Notes: generated from the letters alone by a model not told the origin. DNA of 64,000 nucleotides from an uncultured Eubacteriales bacterium (GCA_900317905.1 ONIN01000007.1:19671-83670); one strand, 5' to 3'; shown: positions 42,800-51,209, counted from the first letter of the stretch. Made by a program: numbers and translations.

Positions 42800-43375
42800 T
42801 TATTTTACAAATTCCACGCCGGTTTCCGGATCCATGGCCGCCACCCGGGCCAGAGATTCCACCCGGACGCCGGTTTTGCGGATCTGCTCGCCCCCCGGCT
42901 GGAAGGCTTTTTCAATGGCGATGGCGGCTCCGGCCACCTCGGCCCCCGCCTGCCGCACCAGGTCGATCATGCCCTCCAGGGCTGCGCCGTTGGCGAGAAA
43001 GTCGTCCACGATCAGCACCTTGTCCCCGGGCTGCAGGAACTCTCTGCCCACGATGACGGTGTTGGTGACGCCGTGGGTGAAGCTCTCCACAATGGTCTGC
43101 CACACGCCGCCGGTGACGTTGCTGGTCTTGCTCTTCTTGGCAAAGACCACCGGGCAGCCGAACACCAGACCCACAATGGCAGCGATGCCGATGCCGCTGG
43201 CCTCGATGGTGAGGATCTTGTTCACCTCGACGCCCTCATACAGGCGCTTCCACTCCTCCGCCATGGCGTAAAACAGCTTGGGATCCATCTGCTGGTTCAA
43301 GAATTTTCCAACCTTCAGAACGCCGCCGGGCAGAACCTCGCCCTCGGCACGGATCCGATCCTCCAGAAGCTTCAT
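42800..43375 (-). CDS. xpt: Xanthine phosphoribosyltransferase
   Basis: The 191-residue PRTase closely follows Bacillus Xpt. It has MKLLEDRIRAEGEVLPGGVLKVGKFLNQQMDP, ILTIEASGIGIAA, VVFAKKSKTSN and the PRPP loop VLIVDDFLANGAALEGM. It converts xanthine and PRPP to XMP for purine salvage. Bacillus xpt has its own guanine riboswitch, but here the leader is too short for one. The riboswitch instead serves the transporter genes downstream. GAGGGGG precedes the ATG. Confidence 0.96.
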   Translation of the reverse strand: MKLLEDRIRAEGEVLPGGVLKVGKFLNQQMDPKLFYAMAEEWKRLYEGVEVNKILTIEASGIGIAAIVGLVFGCPVVFAKKSKTSNVTGGVWQTIVESFTHGVTNTVIVGREFLQPGDKVLIVDDFLANGAALEGMIDLVRQAGAEVAGAAIAIEKAFQPGGEQIRKTGVRVESLARVAAMDPETGVEFVK

Positions 43376-43407
43376 ACAGCATCCCCCTCTTTTTTTTGAT
43401 GGTTCCT

Positions 43408-43436
43408 ATCCTATCATCAAAATTCCCGTTGTGCAA
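43408..43436 (-). promoter_or_regulatory. Promoter of xpt
   Basis: TTGCAC (43436-43431) and TAGGAT (43413-43408), 17 bp apart. Confidence 0.55.
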
Positions 43437-43448
43437 CCGTTTTCTTCG

Positions 43449-43477
43449 TTGACTTTTGTTTCGGATTGCGCTATGCT
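43449..43477 (+). promoter_or_regulatory. Promoter of the YnbB-like gene
   Basis: TTGACT (43449-43454) and TATGCT (43472-43477), 17 bp apart, divergent from xpt. Confidence 0.55.
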
Positions 43478-43508
43478 TTTTCCAGTTTGCAAAGGAGACA
43501 TTATTTCA

Positions 43509-44792
43509 ATGGAAATGGAACAGATTTATCAGAGCCTCGGCGTGTCGGAGGAAGTGTACCGCTTCGGTGAGGACGTGCTCAAGGCCCTGGAGCCCCGATT
43601 CCGGGAGATCGACCGGATCGCGGAATACAACCAGAACAAGGTGCTGCTGGCCATGCAGAAGAACCGGGTGAACGCCACCCACTTCGCCGCCACCACCGGT
43701 TACGGCTACAACGACGAGGGCCGCGACAACCTGGAGCGGGTCTACGCCGACGCCTTCCACACCGAGGCAGCCCTGGTCAGACCCCAGATCACCTGCGGCA
43801 CCCACGCGCTGACCGTGGCGCTGAGCGCCAACCTCCTGCCGGGGGACGAGCTCCTCTCCCCCGTCGGCGCGCCCTATGACACTTTGGAGGAGGTCATCGG
43901 CATCCGGGAGAGCGTGGGCTCTCTGAAAGAATACGGCGTCACCTACGCCCAGGCGGATCTGCTTCCCGACGGCAGCTTCGACTATCCCGCCATCGAATCG
44001 AAGATCAACGGGCGCACCAAGCTCATCACCATCCAGCGCTCCAAGGGCTACGCCACGAGACCCACCTTCTCCGTGGAGCAGATCGGGAAGCTGATCCGCT
44101 TCTGCAAAACGATCAAGCCCGATGTGATCTGCATGGTGGACAACTGCTATGGCGAGTTCGTGGAGCCCATCGAGCCCTCGGACGTGGGGGCGGATCTGAT
44201 CGTGGGCTCCCTGATCAAGAACCCCGGCGGCGGTCTCGCCCCCATCGGCGGCTACATCTGCGGCCGCGCCGATCTGGTAGAGCGCTGCGCCTATCGTCTC
44301 AGCGCCCCGGGCCTCGGCCAGGAGGTGGGCGCGAACCTGGGCCTGATGCCCGCCTTCTATCAGGGCTTCTTCCTGGCCCCCACGGTGACCGCCGGCGCAC
44401 TGAAGGGCGCGGTGTTCGCCGCGAACATCTATGAAAAACTGGGCTTTCGCTGCGTGCCCAACGCCTCCGAGCCCCGGCACGACATCATCCAGGCGGTGGA
44501 GCTGGGCTCCGCCGAGCGGATGGTGGCCTTCTGCAAGGGCATCCAGGCCGCCGCACCGGTGGACAGCTACGTGGATCCGGTGCCCTGGGCCATGCCGGGC
44601 TACGACAGTGAGGTCATCATGGCGGCGGGCGCCTTTGTTCAGGGCAGCAGCATCGAGCTCAGCGCCGACGGCCCCATCCGGGAGCCTTACGCGGTCTACT
44701 TCCAGGGGGGTCTCACCTGGTATCACGCCAAGCTGGGCATTCTTCTGAGTCTCCAGAAGCTCATCGACAAGGGGCTGGCGTCCCTTTCTTAA
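43509..44792 (+). CDS. Methionine gamma-lyase family (YnbB) PLP protein
   Basis: The 427-residue PLP fold-type I protein was once annotated as aluminium resistance protein. GYGYNDEGRDNLERVYADAF, QITCGTHALTVAL, ITIQRSKGYATRPTFS, MVDNCYGEFVE and SLIKNPGGGLAPIGGYICG (with the PLP lysine in LIKNPGGG) are family marks. In Bacillus the gene lies by glnR. The substrate is unproven; a C-S lyase role is inferred from the superfamily. AAAGGAG precedes the ATG at 43509. Upstream in-frame residues overlap the xpt promoter and are not coding. Confidence 0.9.
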   Translation: MEMEQIYQSLGVSEEVYRFGEDVLKALEPRFREIDRIAEYNQNKVLLAMQKNRVNATHFAATTGYGYNDEGRDNLERVYADAFHTEAALVRPQITCGTHALTVALSANLLPGDELLSPVGAPYDTLEEVIGIRESVGSLKEYGVTYAQADLLPDGSFDYPAIESKINGRTKLITIQRSKGYATRPTFSVEQIGKLIRFCKTIKPDVICMVDNCYGEFVEPIEPSDVGADLIVGSLIKNPGGGLAPIGGYICGRADLVERCAYRLSAPGLGQEVGANLGLMPAFYQGFFLAPTVTAGALKGAVFAANIYEKLGFRCVPNASEPRHDIIQAVELGSAERMVAFCKGIQAAAPVDSYVDPVPWAMPGYDSEVIMAAGAFVQGSSIELSADGPIREPYAVYFQGGLTWYHAKLGILLSLQKLIDKGLASLS

Positions 44793-44806
44793 AAGGAGTG
44801 ACGAAC

Positions 44807-45730
44807 ATGGCAAAATACAACCTGAATCCCCAGTATAAGATCCTCACCCACTTTAAATTGCCCCTCTGGAAATGGCCGGCGGTGCCGCTGCAGGCTGCCA
44901 TGCGCACCTGGCCGGTGAAGTCGGACGACAAGGTGCAGGTGATCACCGAGAAGATCCCCGGCCCCGACGGGAACAGGATCCCGGTGCACATCATGCGGCC
45001 CAAAGGCTTAAACGGCAATGCCCCCTGCTTTTTCTACATCCACGGCGGCGGGTTCTACTTCCCCTCGGCGCCCTATCACTACAGCTTTGCCAAGGAGTAC
45101 GCCTGGCGGGCCGGCTGCGTGGTGGTCTACCCGGACTACCGGCTGGCACCCAAGTACCCTTACCCCGCCGCGGCGGAGGACTGCTGGGCGGCCTACTGCT
45201 GGATGACAGAAAACGCCTCGAAGCTGGGAATCGATACCACCCGCATCGCGGTGGGCGGCGACAGTGCCGGCGGCGATCTGGCGGCGGTGATGACGCTGAT
45301 GGCCAGAGACCGGAAGGCCCCGGCAAAACCCATGTTCCAGCTTCTGATCTACCCCGTCACCGACCGCAGAATGGGCACCCCGTCCGCGAAAGCCTACCGG
45401 GACGTGCCGGTGTGGAACGCGGCCCTGTCCGAGAAGATGTGGGCCTACTACCTCCCCAAAGTGCCGACGGAGCACATTGAGTACGCCTCCCCCATGGAGG
45501 CCGAGAGCTTCGAGGGGCTGCCGGAGGCCTACGTGGAGGTGGCGGAGTTCGACTCCCTGCGAGACGAGGGCAAGGCCTACGCCGACGCACTGGAGGCTGC
45601 CGGCGTGAAGGTCACCCGTCATGAGACCCACGGCACGCCCCACGGGTTTGAGTTTCTCTCCAACGCGCCGCTGACAAAAGCCACCGTCCGCCACAGAGCG
45701 GAAGTTTTGAAGGAAGCCTTTCAGCGGTAA
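44807..45730 (+). CDS. Alpha/beta hydrolase, hormone-sensitive lipase-like esterase
   Basis: The 307-residue hydrolase has the oxyanion motif FYIHGGGFYF and nucleophile motif VGGDSAGGDLAA. The acid is in EVAEFDSLRDEG and the His in HGTPHGFEF. This is the HSL (bacterial family IV) arrangement for small acyl esters. No signal peptide is seen, so it acts in the cytoplasm. The start is the ATG at 44807, 8 nt after AAAAGGAG. It lies 14 nt after the YnbB-like gene and is probably co-transcribed. Confidence 0.92.
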   Translation: MAKYNLNPQYKILTHFKLPLWKWPAVPLQAAMRTWPVKSDDKVQVITEKIPGPDGNRIPVHIMRPKGLNGNAPCFFYIHGGGFYFPSAPYHYSFAKEYAWRAGCVVVYPDYRLAPKYPYPAAAEDCWAAYCWMTENASKLGIDTTRIAVGGDSAGGDLAAVMTLMARDRKAPAKPMFQLLIYPVTDRRMGTPSAKAYRDVPVWNAALSEKMWAYYLPKVPTEHIEYASPMEAESFEGLPEAYVEVAEFDSLRDEGKAYADALEAAGVKVTRHETHGTPHGFEFLSNAPLTKATVRHRAEVLKEAFQR

Positions 45731-45836
45731 ATTGAGAGTTTGTCTGCCAGACCCAAAGCGTGTCATTGCGAACCAGTGACGTCGGTCACTGGTTCGCAAT
45801 GACAAGTTTTTACTCAGTTCGATAAACTGGAATTTT
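45730..45836. repeat. Composite palindromic repeat, copy 3 (GTCATTGCGA hairpin inside flank modules)
   Basis: The left flank AAATTGAGAGTTTGT and right flank TCGATAAACTGGAATTTT bracket a 42-nt perfect hairpin at 45762-45803. Its 19-bp arms start GTCATTGCGAACCAGTGAC. The same flanks surround a different payload at 58278-58398. Confidence 0.65.
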
Positions 45837-45853
45837 CATCTCTGCATACGAAA

Positions 45854-45884
45854 AAAAGAGCATCCCAAGCGGAATGCTCTTTTG
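45854..45884 (-). terminator. Terminator of the cpsBCD-like operon
   Basis: AAAGAGCATCCC and GGAATGCTCTTT form the stem, with T-runs on both strands. Confidence 0.8.
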
Positions 45885-45896
45885 CGTTTTTTAGGT

Positions 45897-46592
45897 TTAT
45901 TTTCCGCTGGCGTAGTAGGCGCCGTAGCCGTAGTTTTTCTTTCTGCGGTAGTAGGAGCCGGACTTGCGCTCGGTGTCGTTGAGCACCACGCCGAGGACGT
46001 TGCAGCCGCTCTTATGCAGCTGATCCACCACATCCTGCGCCTGGCTGTACTTGACGGAGTTGTTGCGGATGACGACGATGGAGCTGTCGCACTTGGCGGC
46101 AATGACAGCGGCGTCGATGACCATGCCCAGAGGGGCGGTGTCGATGATGACGTAGTCATAGGCCTCGCTGACGAATTCCAGCACCTTGTCGAAATACTCA
46201 CCGTTGAGCAGCTCCACGGGGTTCGGGGGATACTTGCCCGCGAACAGCACATGGAGATTTTCAAACTGGGTAGCGTAGATGCAGTCCATGAGCTTGGCGA
46301 TGCCGTTGAGCACCTCGCTGAGACCTCTGGCATCCCGGGTGGTGGAGTTGCGGCCGGCCATGACAGACTTGCGCATATCGGAGTCCATGACCAGGACCCG
46401 CTTGCCCAGCTCCGCCAGAGAGCGGCCCAGGTTCAGGGAGACGGTGGTCTTGCCCTCGTTCATGCCGCAGCTGGTAACGGTGATCAGCTTCACCGTGGGG
46501 CCGCAGAACTGAATGTTGGTACGCAGAACGTTAAAGGCTTCCTGGGTGAAGTAATCGTCCAGGCCGTCCAGCTTGAGCTTTGTGGTATTCAT
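45897..46592 (-). CDS. CpsD/CapB-type bacterial tyrosine kinase
   Basis: The 231-residue BY-kinase has Walker A TSCGMNEGKTTVSLN, Walker A' VLVMDSDMRKS and Walker B VIIDTAPLG. A C-terminal Tyr cluster (YYRRKKNYGYGAYY) is the autophosphorylation tail. In Firmicutes it works with a separate CpsC membrane activator, encoded just upstream with a 4-nt ATGA overlap. It controls chain length or export of a surface polysaccharide. No glycosyltransferase follows, so its target lies elsewhere. Confidence 0.92.
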   Translation of the reverse strand: MNTTKLKLDGLDDYFTQEAFNVLRTNIQFCGPTVKLITVTSCGMNEGKTTVSLNLGRSLAELGKRVLVMDSDMRKSVMAGRNSTTRDARGLSEVLNGIAKLMDCIYATQFENLHVLFAGKYPPNPVELLNGEYFDKVLEFVSEAYDYVIIDTAPLGMVIDAAVIAAKCDSSIVVIRNNSVKYSQAQDVVDQLHKSGCNVLGVVLNDTERKSGSYYRRKKNYGYGAYYASGK

Positions 46593-47350
46593 CTGCGTTT
46601 CCCTCCCTTCCCGGTTTTGTTCGCCTTTTCAATGGCTTTGATGCGGCGGTTATGCTCCCGCCGTCCGCTGGTGGAGGTGTAGGGGATCTCGCCCAGAACG
46701 CTGACCTGGAGGTAGCGCTTGACGTCCTCCTCGGTCTTGATCTTGTCATCCAGAACGAAGGCCACCACAAAGGCCAGGTAGCACAGCACCGCGCCCAGCA
46801 CGCCGAACATGACATAGCGCATCACGCCCACGCGGTTGCTGGGACTGGTCGCCAGGGTGCCGCGCTCCAGAACCGTGACCTGATCCATGCGCATAACGTC
46901 GGAGATCTGCTCCGCGCCGATGGTGCACAGCTTGTCCACGATCTTCTTGGAGAGCTCCGGGTCGCCGGTCTTCACGCTGACCTCCAGAATACGGGAGCTG
47001 TCCGGATTCCTGGTGGAAATGCTGTCGGAGAGGTCGTCGTAGCTCATGTCCAGATCCAGCTCCTCAACGACCTTGTCCAGCACCGCATGGCTCTTGAGCA
47101 TGTAGGTGCAGTCGTTGACCAGATTCAGAGCCAGAGAGAAGTCGGAGGAAGAATAGTCCCCCGCATCGTCCTGACGCAGGACGTACAGCGTCGATGTGGA
47201 ATTATACAGCGGCTTGACGATCTTTGTTGCGTAGATATACTCTCCCGCAACACAAACCAGTGCCGCAAGGATAATCAACACGATGCGCCGTACGAACACA
47301 TCCCACAGATCCGAGAGATAGATCGTTACGGTACTATCCCGATTGTCCAT
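46589..47350 (-). CDS. CpsC/Wzz-type polysaccharide chain-length and kinase-activator protein
   Basis: The roughly 253-residue membrane protein has one transmembrane segment near residues 25-45 and a second near 175-200, with an extracellular Wzz domain between. It ends in a short basic cytoplasmic tail. This is the usual activator partner of CpsD. The start is the ATG at 47350 behind AGGGG. The stop overlaps the kinase start by 4 nt. The gap from cpsB is 35 nt. Confidence 0.9.
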   Translation of the reverse strand: MDNRDSTVTIYLSDLWDVFVRRIVLIILAALVCVAGEYIYATKIVKPLYNSTSTLYVLRQDDAGDYSSSDFSLALNLVNDCTYMLKSHAVLDKVVEELDLDMSYDDLSDSISTRNPDSSRILEVSVKTGDPELSKKIVDKLCTIGAEQISDVMRMDQVTVLERGTLATSPSNRVGVMRYVMFGVLGAVLCYLAFVVAFVLDDKIKTEEDVKRYLQVSVLGEIPYTSTSGRREHNRRIKAIEKANKTGKGGKRR

Positions 47351-47385
47351 ACATTCAACCCCTATCGTTTTTCTTATTATCCGGA

Positions 47386-48147
47386 TCAGAAGTCCATGTC
47401 CTGATCCCGCAGAATGGCCAGCGGCGTGTCCCAAAACAGCCGCTTGGCGTAGGATTCTCCATATTCCTTGGCCACGAAGGCCCGGTACTTTGCCAGCTGC
47501 GGCGGGCGGCTGGTGAGATTGTGGGCGTCTGAGGCCGCCAGCTGGGCGATCCCCTGCTCCAGCAGCGCACGGCTGCGCTTTTTGGCGTTCCGACTCCAGG
47601 CACCGAAGAGGGAATCGGCGTCGATCTGGATCGTGACGCCCAGATCCTGCAGTCTGAGGATCTCCCGAAAGTCCCGGTGGAGATTCTCATACCGCTCGGC
47701 ATGGGCAAGGATCGGCAAGTAGCCGGTGTTCAAAAGCTGCAGGTTCGCCTGGACGATGGTGTCCGCAGACTCGTGCTCGGTGAAGTCCACCAGTACATAG
47801 CGGGTGCGGTTCATGGTGTTGCAGCGCTTGGCCGTGAGCCAGTCCAGTGCGCTGGGCCCGTAGCGGAGCTCGTTGCCCAGATAGAGGTGCAGATCCGGAT
47901 ATTGCCCTTTCACATAGCTCCTGAGCAGCTGAAAGCTCTCGCGGATCTTGTCGTGGTTCTCCCCAAAGAAGCCGGGATGGTAGTGCGGTGTGGCACAGAT
48001 CACACGGGTGCCGTCTGCATAGGCGGCGTCCACCATGGCGCGCATGGTCTCCTCATCCCGGGCACCGTCATCCACACCGCAGAGCAGGTGAATGTGCAGA
48101 TCCGCCGTGGGAAGGAAGGTCTGATTCTGTTTGCTGCGTAATTCCAT
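47386..48147 (-). CDS. CpsB/CapC-type PHP-domain tyrosine phosphatase
   Basis: The 253-residue PHP phosphatase has metal-site motifs ADLHIHLLCGVDDGA, CATPHYHPGFF, LGNELRYG, ILAHAERYE and ASDAHN. It removes phosphate from the CpsD tyrosines. I chose the ATG at 48147 with a weak GGAACGG site; a GTG at 48171 is possible but lacks one. It is the first gene of a three-gene phosphatase-activator-kinase operon. Confidence 0.9.
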   Translation of the reverse strand: MELRSKQNQTFLPTADLHIHLLCGVDDGARDEETMRAMVDAAYADGTRVICATPHYHPGFFGENHDKIRESFQLLRSYVKGQYPDLHLYLGNELRYGPSALDWLTAKRCNTMNRTRYVLVDFTEHESADTIVQANLQLLNTGYLPILAHAERYENLHRDFREILRLQDLGVTIQIDADSLFGAWSRNAKKRSRALLEQGIAQLAASDAHNLTSRPPQLAKYRAFVAKEYGESYAKRLFWDTPLAILRDQDMDF

Positions 48148-48202
48148 AAGCCACCGTTCCAGCCGCGTCACTGTTATTATTTTCTCACAGAGTATCTAAA
48201 GT

Positions 48203-48231
48203 ATTATACCACAGTTTCATGCGCTCTGCAA
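48203..48231 (-). promoter_or_regulatory. Promoter of the cpsBCD-like operon
   Basis: TTGCAG (48231-48226) and TATAAT (48208-48203), a 17-bp spacer. Confidence 0.7.
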
Positions 48232-48278
48232 GATGTAATTGGATTTTGTAATTTTCCGGCGAAAGTCGGCGAAGGTTG

Positions 48279-49676
48279 TCAAGCCTCCTCTGCCAGACGG
48301 CGGCCCATGAGCACGCCCATGGCGGAGGACATCATCAGACCTCTGGTCCAGCCGGAGGAGTCGCCCAGGCAGTGGAGGCCTTTGACGTTGGTCTCCAGAT
48401 CCGGGGTCATCTTGATCCGGTTGGAGTAGAACTTCAGCTCCGGAGAATAGAGCAGGGTCTCGTAAGCCGCGAAGCCCGGCACCACCTCGTCCAGAGACTT
48501 GATGAAGTTGATGATGTTGATCATGGCTCTGTAAGGCATGGCGGAGGTGATGTCGCCCGCCACGGCGTCGGGCAGTGTGGGCTTGACGTTGGACTGGGCC
48601 AGTTCCTTTTCCCAGGTGCGCTTGCCGTCGAGGATGTCGCCGAAGCGCTGGACCAGGATGTGGCCGGCACCCAGCATGTTGGTCAGCTCGCCCACCTTCT
48701 GGGCGTACTCGATGGGCTGGTTGAAGGGCACGGAGAAGTTGTGGGAGCAGAGGATGGCCAGGTTGGTGTTCTCGCTCTTGCGCTCCTTGTAGGCGTGGCC
48801 GTTGACCACGGCGAGGTCGTTGTCGTAGTTCTCCTGGGACACAAAGCCGCCGGGGTTCTGGCAGAAGGTGCGGACCTTGTTTTTGAAGGGCTTCGGGTAG
48901 CCGATGAGCTTGGATTCATAGAGCACCCGGTTGACGCTCTCCATGATCTCGTTTCGCACCTCGACGCGGACGCCGATGTCCACGGTGCCGGGCTGGTGGG
49001 CAACGCCGTACTCGGCGCAAACCTTCTCCAGCCAGTCGGCGCCTCTTCTGCCGGTGGCGATGACGGTGTGGTCGGCGTAGATCTCGTAGCTCTGGTTGGA
49101 ATCCTCCACCACCACGCCCAGGCAGCGGCCGTCATCCAGGATGATGTCGTTGCACTGGCAGCCGAACATGATCTCCACACCGTTGGCCATGAGATAGTCC
49201 TCGATGGCCTGATACACGTCGTGGGCCTTGTCGGTGCCCAGGTGGCGGATGGGGCAGTCTACCAGCTTCAGGCCGGCCTTGATGGCCCGCATGCGGATCT
49301 GCTTGACCTCCTCGGTGTTGCCGATGCCCTCCACATGCTCGTCGGCGCCGAACTCCAGATAGATCTTATCGGCGTAATTGATGGTCTCCTGGGCCTTCTG
49401 CTCCCCGATCAGCGTGGGCAGGTCGCCGCCCACCTCGTAGGACAGGCTCAGCTTGCCGTCGGAGAAGGCGCCGGCGCCGGAAAAGCCGGTGGTGATGTGG
49501 CAATAGGGCTTGCAGTTCATGCACTTGCCGGTCTTCTGCTTGGGGCAGCGGCGGTTTTCGATGGCCTGGCCCTTTTCCACCATAATGATCTTTTTCGTGC
49601 TGCCGCGGCGGAGCATCTCCAGAGCGGTAAAAATGCCCGCAGGGCCTGCACCGATGATGACAACATCTGTACGCAT
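48279..49676 (-). CDS. FAD-dependent oxidoreductase of unknown substrate
   Basis: The 465-residue protein begins with a Rossmann motif VVIIGAGPAGIFTALEML, followed by a Cys cluster CPKQKTGKCMNCKPYC. A second FAD contact is VIATGRRGADWL, and LHCLGDSSGWTRGLMMSSAMG sits near the C-terminus. This group is annotated as uncharacterised FAD-dependent dehydrogenases. The Cys cluster may hold a metal or take part in redox chemistry. The start is the ATG at 49676 after GGAGG. It is a single gene. Confidence 0.88.
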   Translation of the reverse strand: MRTDVVIIGAGPAGIFTALEMLRRGSTKKIIMVEKGQAIENRRCPKQKTGKCMNCKPYCHITTGFSGAGAFSDGKLSLSYEVGGDLPTLIGEQKAQETINYADKIYLEFGADEHVEGIGNTEEVKQIRMRAIKAGLKLVDCPIRHLGTDKAHDVYQAIEDYLMANGVEIMFGCQCNDIILDDGRCLGVVVEDSNQSYEIYADHTVIATGRRGADWLEKVCAEYGVAHQPGTVDIGVRVEVRNEIMESVNRVLYESKLIGYPKPFKNKVRTFCQNPGGFVSQENYDNDLAVVNGHAYKERKSENTNLAILCSHNFSVPFNQPIEYAQKVGELTNMLGAGHILVQRFGDILDGKRTWEKELAQSNVKPTLPDAVAGDITSAMPYRAMINIINFIKSLDEVVPGFAAYETLLYSPELKFYSNRIKMTPDLETNVKGLHCLGDSSGWTRGLMMSSAMGVLMGRRLAEEA

Positions 49677-49747
49677 GGTATCTTCCTCCAAAAAGCGTTA
49701 AAAATCAAATGTAGAATCCAGTTATTTCAAGGAATTTCAAACAGTTT

Positions 49748-49776
49748 ATTATAGCATAGTTTCTCATAGAATACAA
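49748..49776 (-). promoter_or_regulatory. Promoter of the FAD oxidoreductase gene
   Basis: TTGTAT (49776-49771) and TATAAT (49753-49748), 17 bp apart. Confidence 0.55.
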
Positions 49777-49788
49777 TCCATTATCATT

Positions 49789-49858
49789 TCCCCATGGGGC
49801 GGGTTTCGTATCATTCTCCCATGGGGCGGGTCTGGGAGGGGATTGGTATCCCCTCCCA
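49789..49858. repeat. CCCATGGGGCGGGT direct repeat and TGGGAGGGGAT palindrome
   Basis: CCCATGGGGCGGGT occurs twice, about 30 bp apart. The second copy is followed by a TGGGAGGGGAT/ATCCCCTCCCA hairpin like the one at 7013-7040. Confidence 0.5.
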
Positions 49859-49911
49859 GAATCATTGAGCGAAGCGGAACATCGTCGCGGAAGCGACGGT
49901 GCGAAGCTCCA

Positions 49912-49947
49912 AACAAAAAGCCATGTCTTACGACATGGCTTTTTGTT
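49912..49947 (-). terminator. Terminator of tRNA-Gly
   Basis: AACAAAAAGCCATGTC pairs with GACATGGCTTTTTGTT, starting immediately after the CCA end. The stem is symmetric, so it can work in both directions. Confidence 0.8.
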
Positions 49948-50023
49948 TGGAGCGGGCGACGAGGCTCGAACTCGCTACCTCCACCTTGGCAAGGTGGCGC
50001 TCTACCGGATGAGCTACGCCCGC
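49948..50023 (-). tRNA. tRNA-Gly (anticodon GCC)
   Basis: On the minus strand the 76 nt give acceptor GCGGGCG/CGCCCGC, D-arm GCTC...GAGC, anticodon loop TTGCCAA (GCC), and T-arm GCGAG-TTCGAGC-CTCGT with a terminal G-T pair. Discriminator T and an encoded CCA follow. Confidence 0.96.
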
Positions 50024-50044
50024 ATTCGTTTGAACGCAAGCGCT

Positions 50045-50072
50045 ATTTTACCACAAAAAGCGAACTTGTCAA
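50045..50072 (-). promoter_or_regulatory. Promoter of tRNA-Gly
   Basis: TTGACA (50072-50067) and TAAAAT (50050-50045), 16 bp apart. The -10 context is the same as before alaS. Confidence 0.75.
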
Positions 50073-50101
50073 GGCCTAATTTTCATTTTTTACATGATTT
50101 T

Positions 50102-51199
50102 TTACTCCAGCGTCTGGTTCGGCTGCCAGGAGAAGCCCTGCTCGGTGCAGGCGGGGTAATTGTCGGTGCTCCACCAGTAGCGGCCCCAGATGTCCCGGTC
50201 GGGCTGGAGCCAGAGGGTGCCGCTGTAACCCACCAGATCCAGGTGGTAGTAGTGGTCCCCCAGCTTCAGCAGGTTCCAGCTGTGGGCGGCGCTGTCCAGC
50301 TGGCCGCTGACCACGGCGCCCTCCGCGTCCATGGTCATCCAGACCGCCTTGGCCGCCATGGCGAGGCCCTGACTGTCGGCGGTACCGTTCACCAGCGCGT
50401 CATAGGCGGTGTTCCCTTCCCCGGTGATCTTCACCCGCTCGGCCACCTTCACGGCAGCCTGGAGGGCTGCGTTGGGATCCTCGGAATCTACCTTAGAGAG
50501 CAGATCCTGCACCGCCTTGGCCAGCTTCTCTCGCCTGGAGAGGGTCTCCGCCTCAGAGAGTCTGGTGTGCATGGTGATCTCGAAGATCTTCTGGTTGGTG
50601 GCGCCGGAATAGAGGGTCACGTTCACCTCCGGCACCTCCACGCACAGAAGCGGGTGGTCCAGGATGGTCTGTGTCGCCAGCTCCGCCACGTCGCTTTCCG
50701 AGAGGGCCGCGGTGTTCATCTGCACCGCCACGGTGCGGGTCTGGTTTTCCAGCGCCTCGGCCACGCAATCCGAGAGCGCGCTGCGGGTCTGGGCAGTTTT
50801 GAGGCTCTCCACCTCCTGCTCGGTGCGCTTGTAGGAGACGCTGATGTCTGCCTCCACGTAGGCCACCACCTGCTCGGTGGTATATTCGATGTCCCGAACG
50901 CACCAGGCGCCCAGGGCGGTGTCGCTGCGCAGCTCCCAGCAGGCCTTGGACAGATCGTCGGCGATGATACCGTCGTAGTCGGCGAAGATCAGCACCTGAT
51001 CCGTCCGGTAGCTGGCCACCATGGCGTTCAGGGCTCTGAGCAGCATGGCGTAGTTGTGGATCTCGGTGGTGGCGGCGTCGGCGGTGGTCTCCGGATCCTC
51101 GTAGTTTCTGACGGAGGTGTATTCCTTTTTGAAGAGGCTGCTGCAGCCGGCTGTGAGAAGCATGACAACCATCAGCAGCAGGGCGATCCATTTGCGCAT
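50102..51199 (-). CDS. Transglutaminase-like lipoprotein lacking the catalytic Cys
   Basis: The roughly 365-residue lipoprotein has lipobox LTAGC. The C-terminal third has a transglutaminase-like pattern: NTAYDALVNGTADSQGLAMAAKAVW, then AHSWNLLKLGDHYYHLDLV. The His (HSWN) and Asp (HLDL) positions are kept. Where the family has a GxC(Q/D)G nucleophile, this protein has ADSQG, so Cys is Ser. It is likely a binding or structural relative rather than a protease. The ATG at 51199 follows GGAG. It is last in the topoisomerase-containing run. Confidence 0.75.
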   Translation of the reverse strand: MRKWIALLLMVVMLLTAGCSSLFKKEYTSVRNYEDPETTADAATTEIHNYAMLLRALNAMVASYRTDQVLIFADYDGIIADDLSKACWELRSDTALGAWCVRDIEYTTEQVVAYVEADISVSYKRTEQEVESLKTAQTRSALSDCVAEALENQTRTVAVQMNTAALSESDVAELATQTILDHPLLCVEVPEVNVTLYSGATNQKIFEITMHTRLSEAETLSRREKLAKAVQDLLSKVDSEDPNAALQAAVKVAERVKITGEGNTAYDALVNGTADSQGLAMAAKAVWMTMDAEGAVVSGQLDSAAHSWNLLKLGDHYYHLDLVGYSGTLWLQPDRDIWGRYWWSTDNYPACTEQGFSWQPNQTLE

Positions 51200-51209
51200 G
51201 GGAAGCTCC

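Noticed and set aside
43376-43430. A guanine riboswitch for xpt, as in Bacillus
   Set aside because: The leader is too short for an aptamer of about 67 nt, and none of its loops is present.
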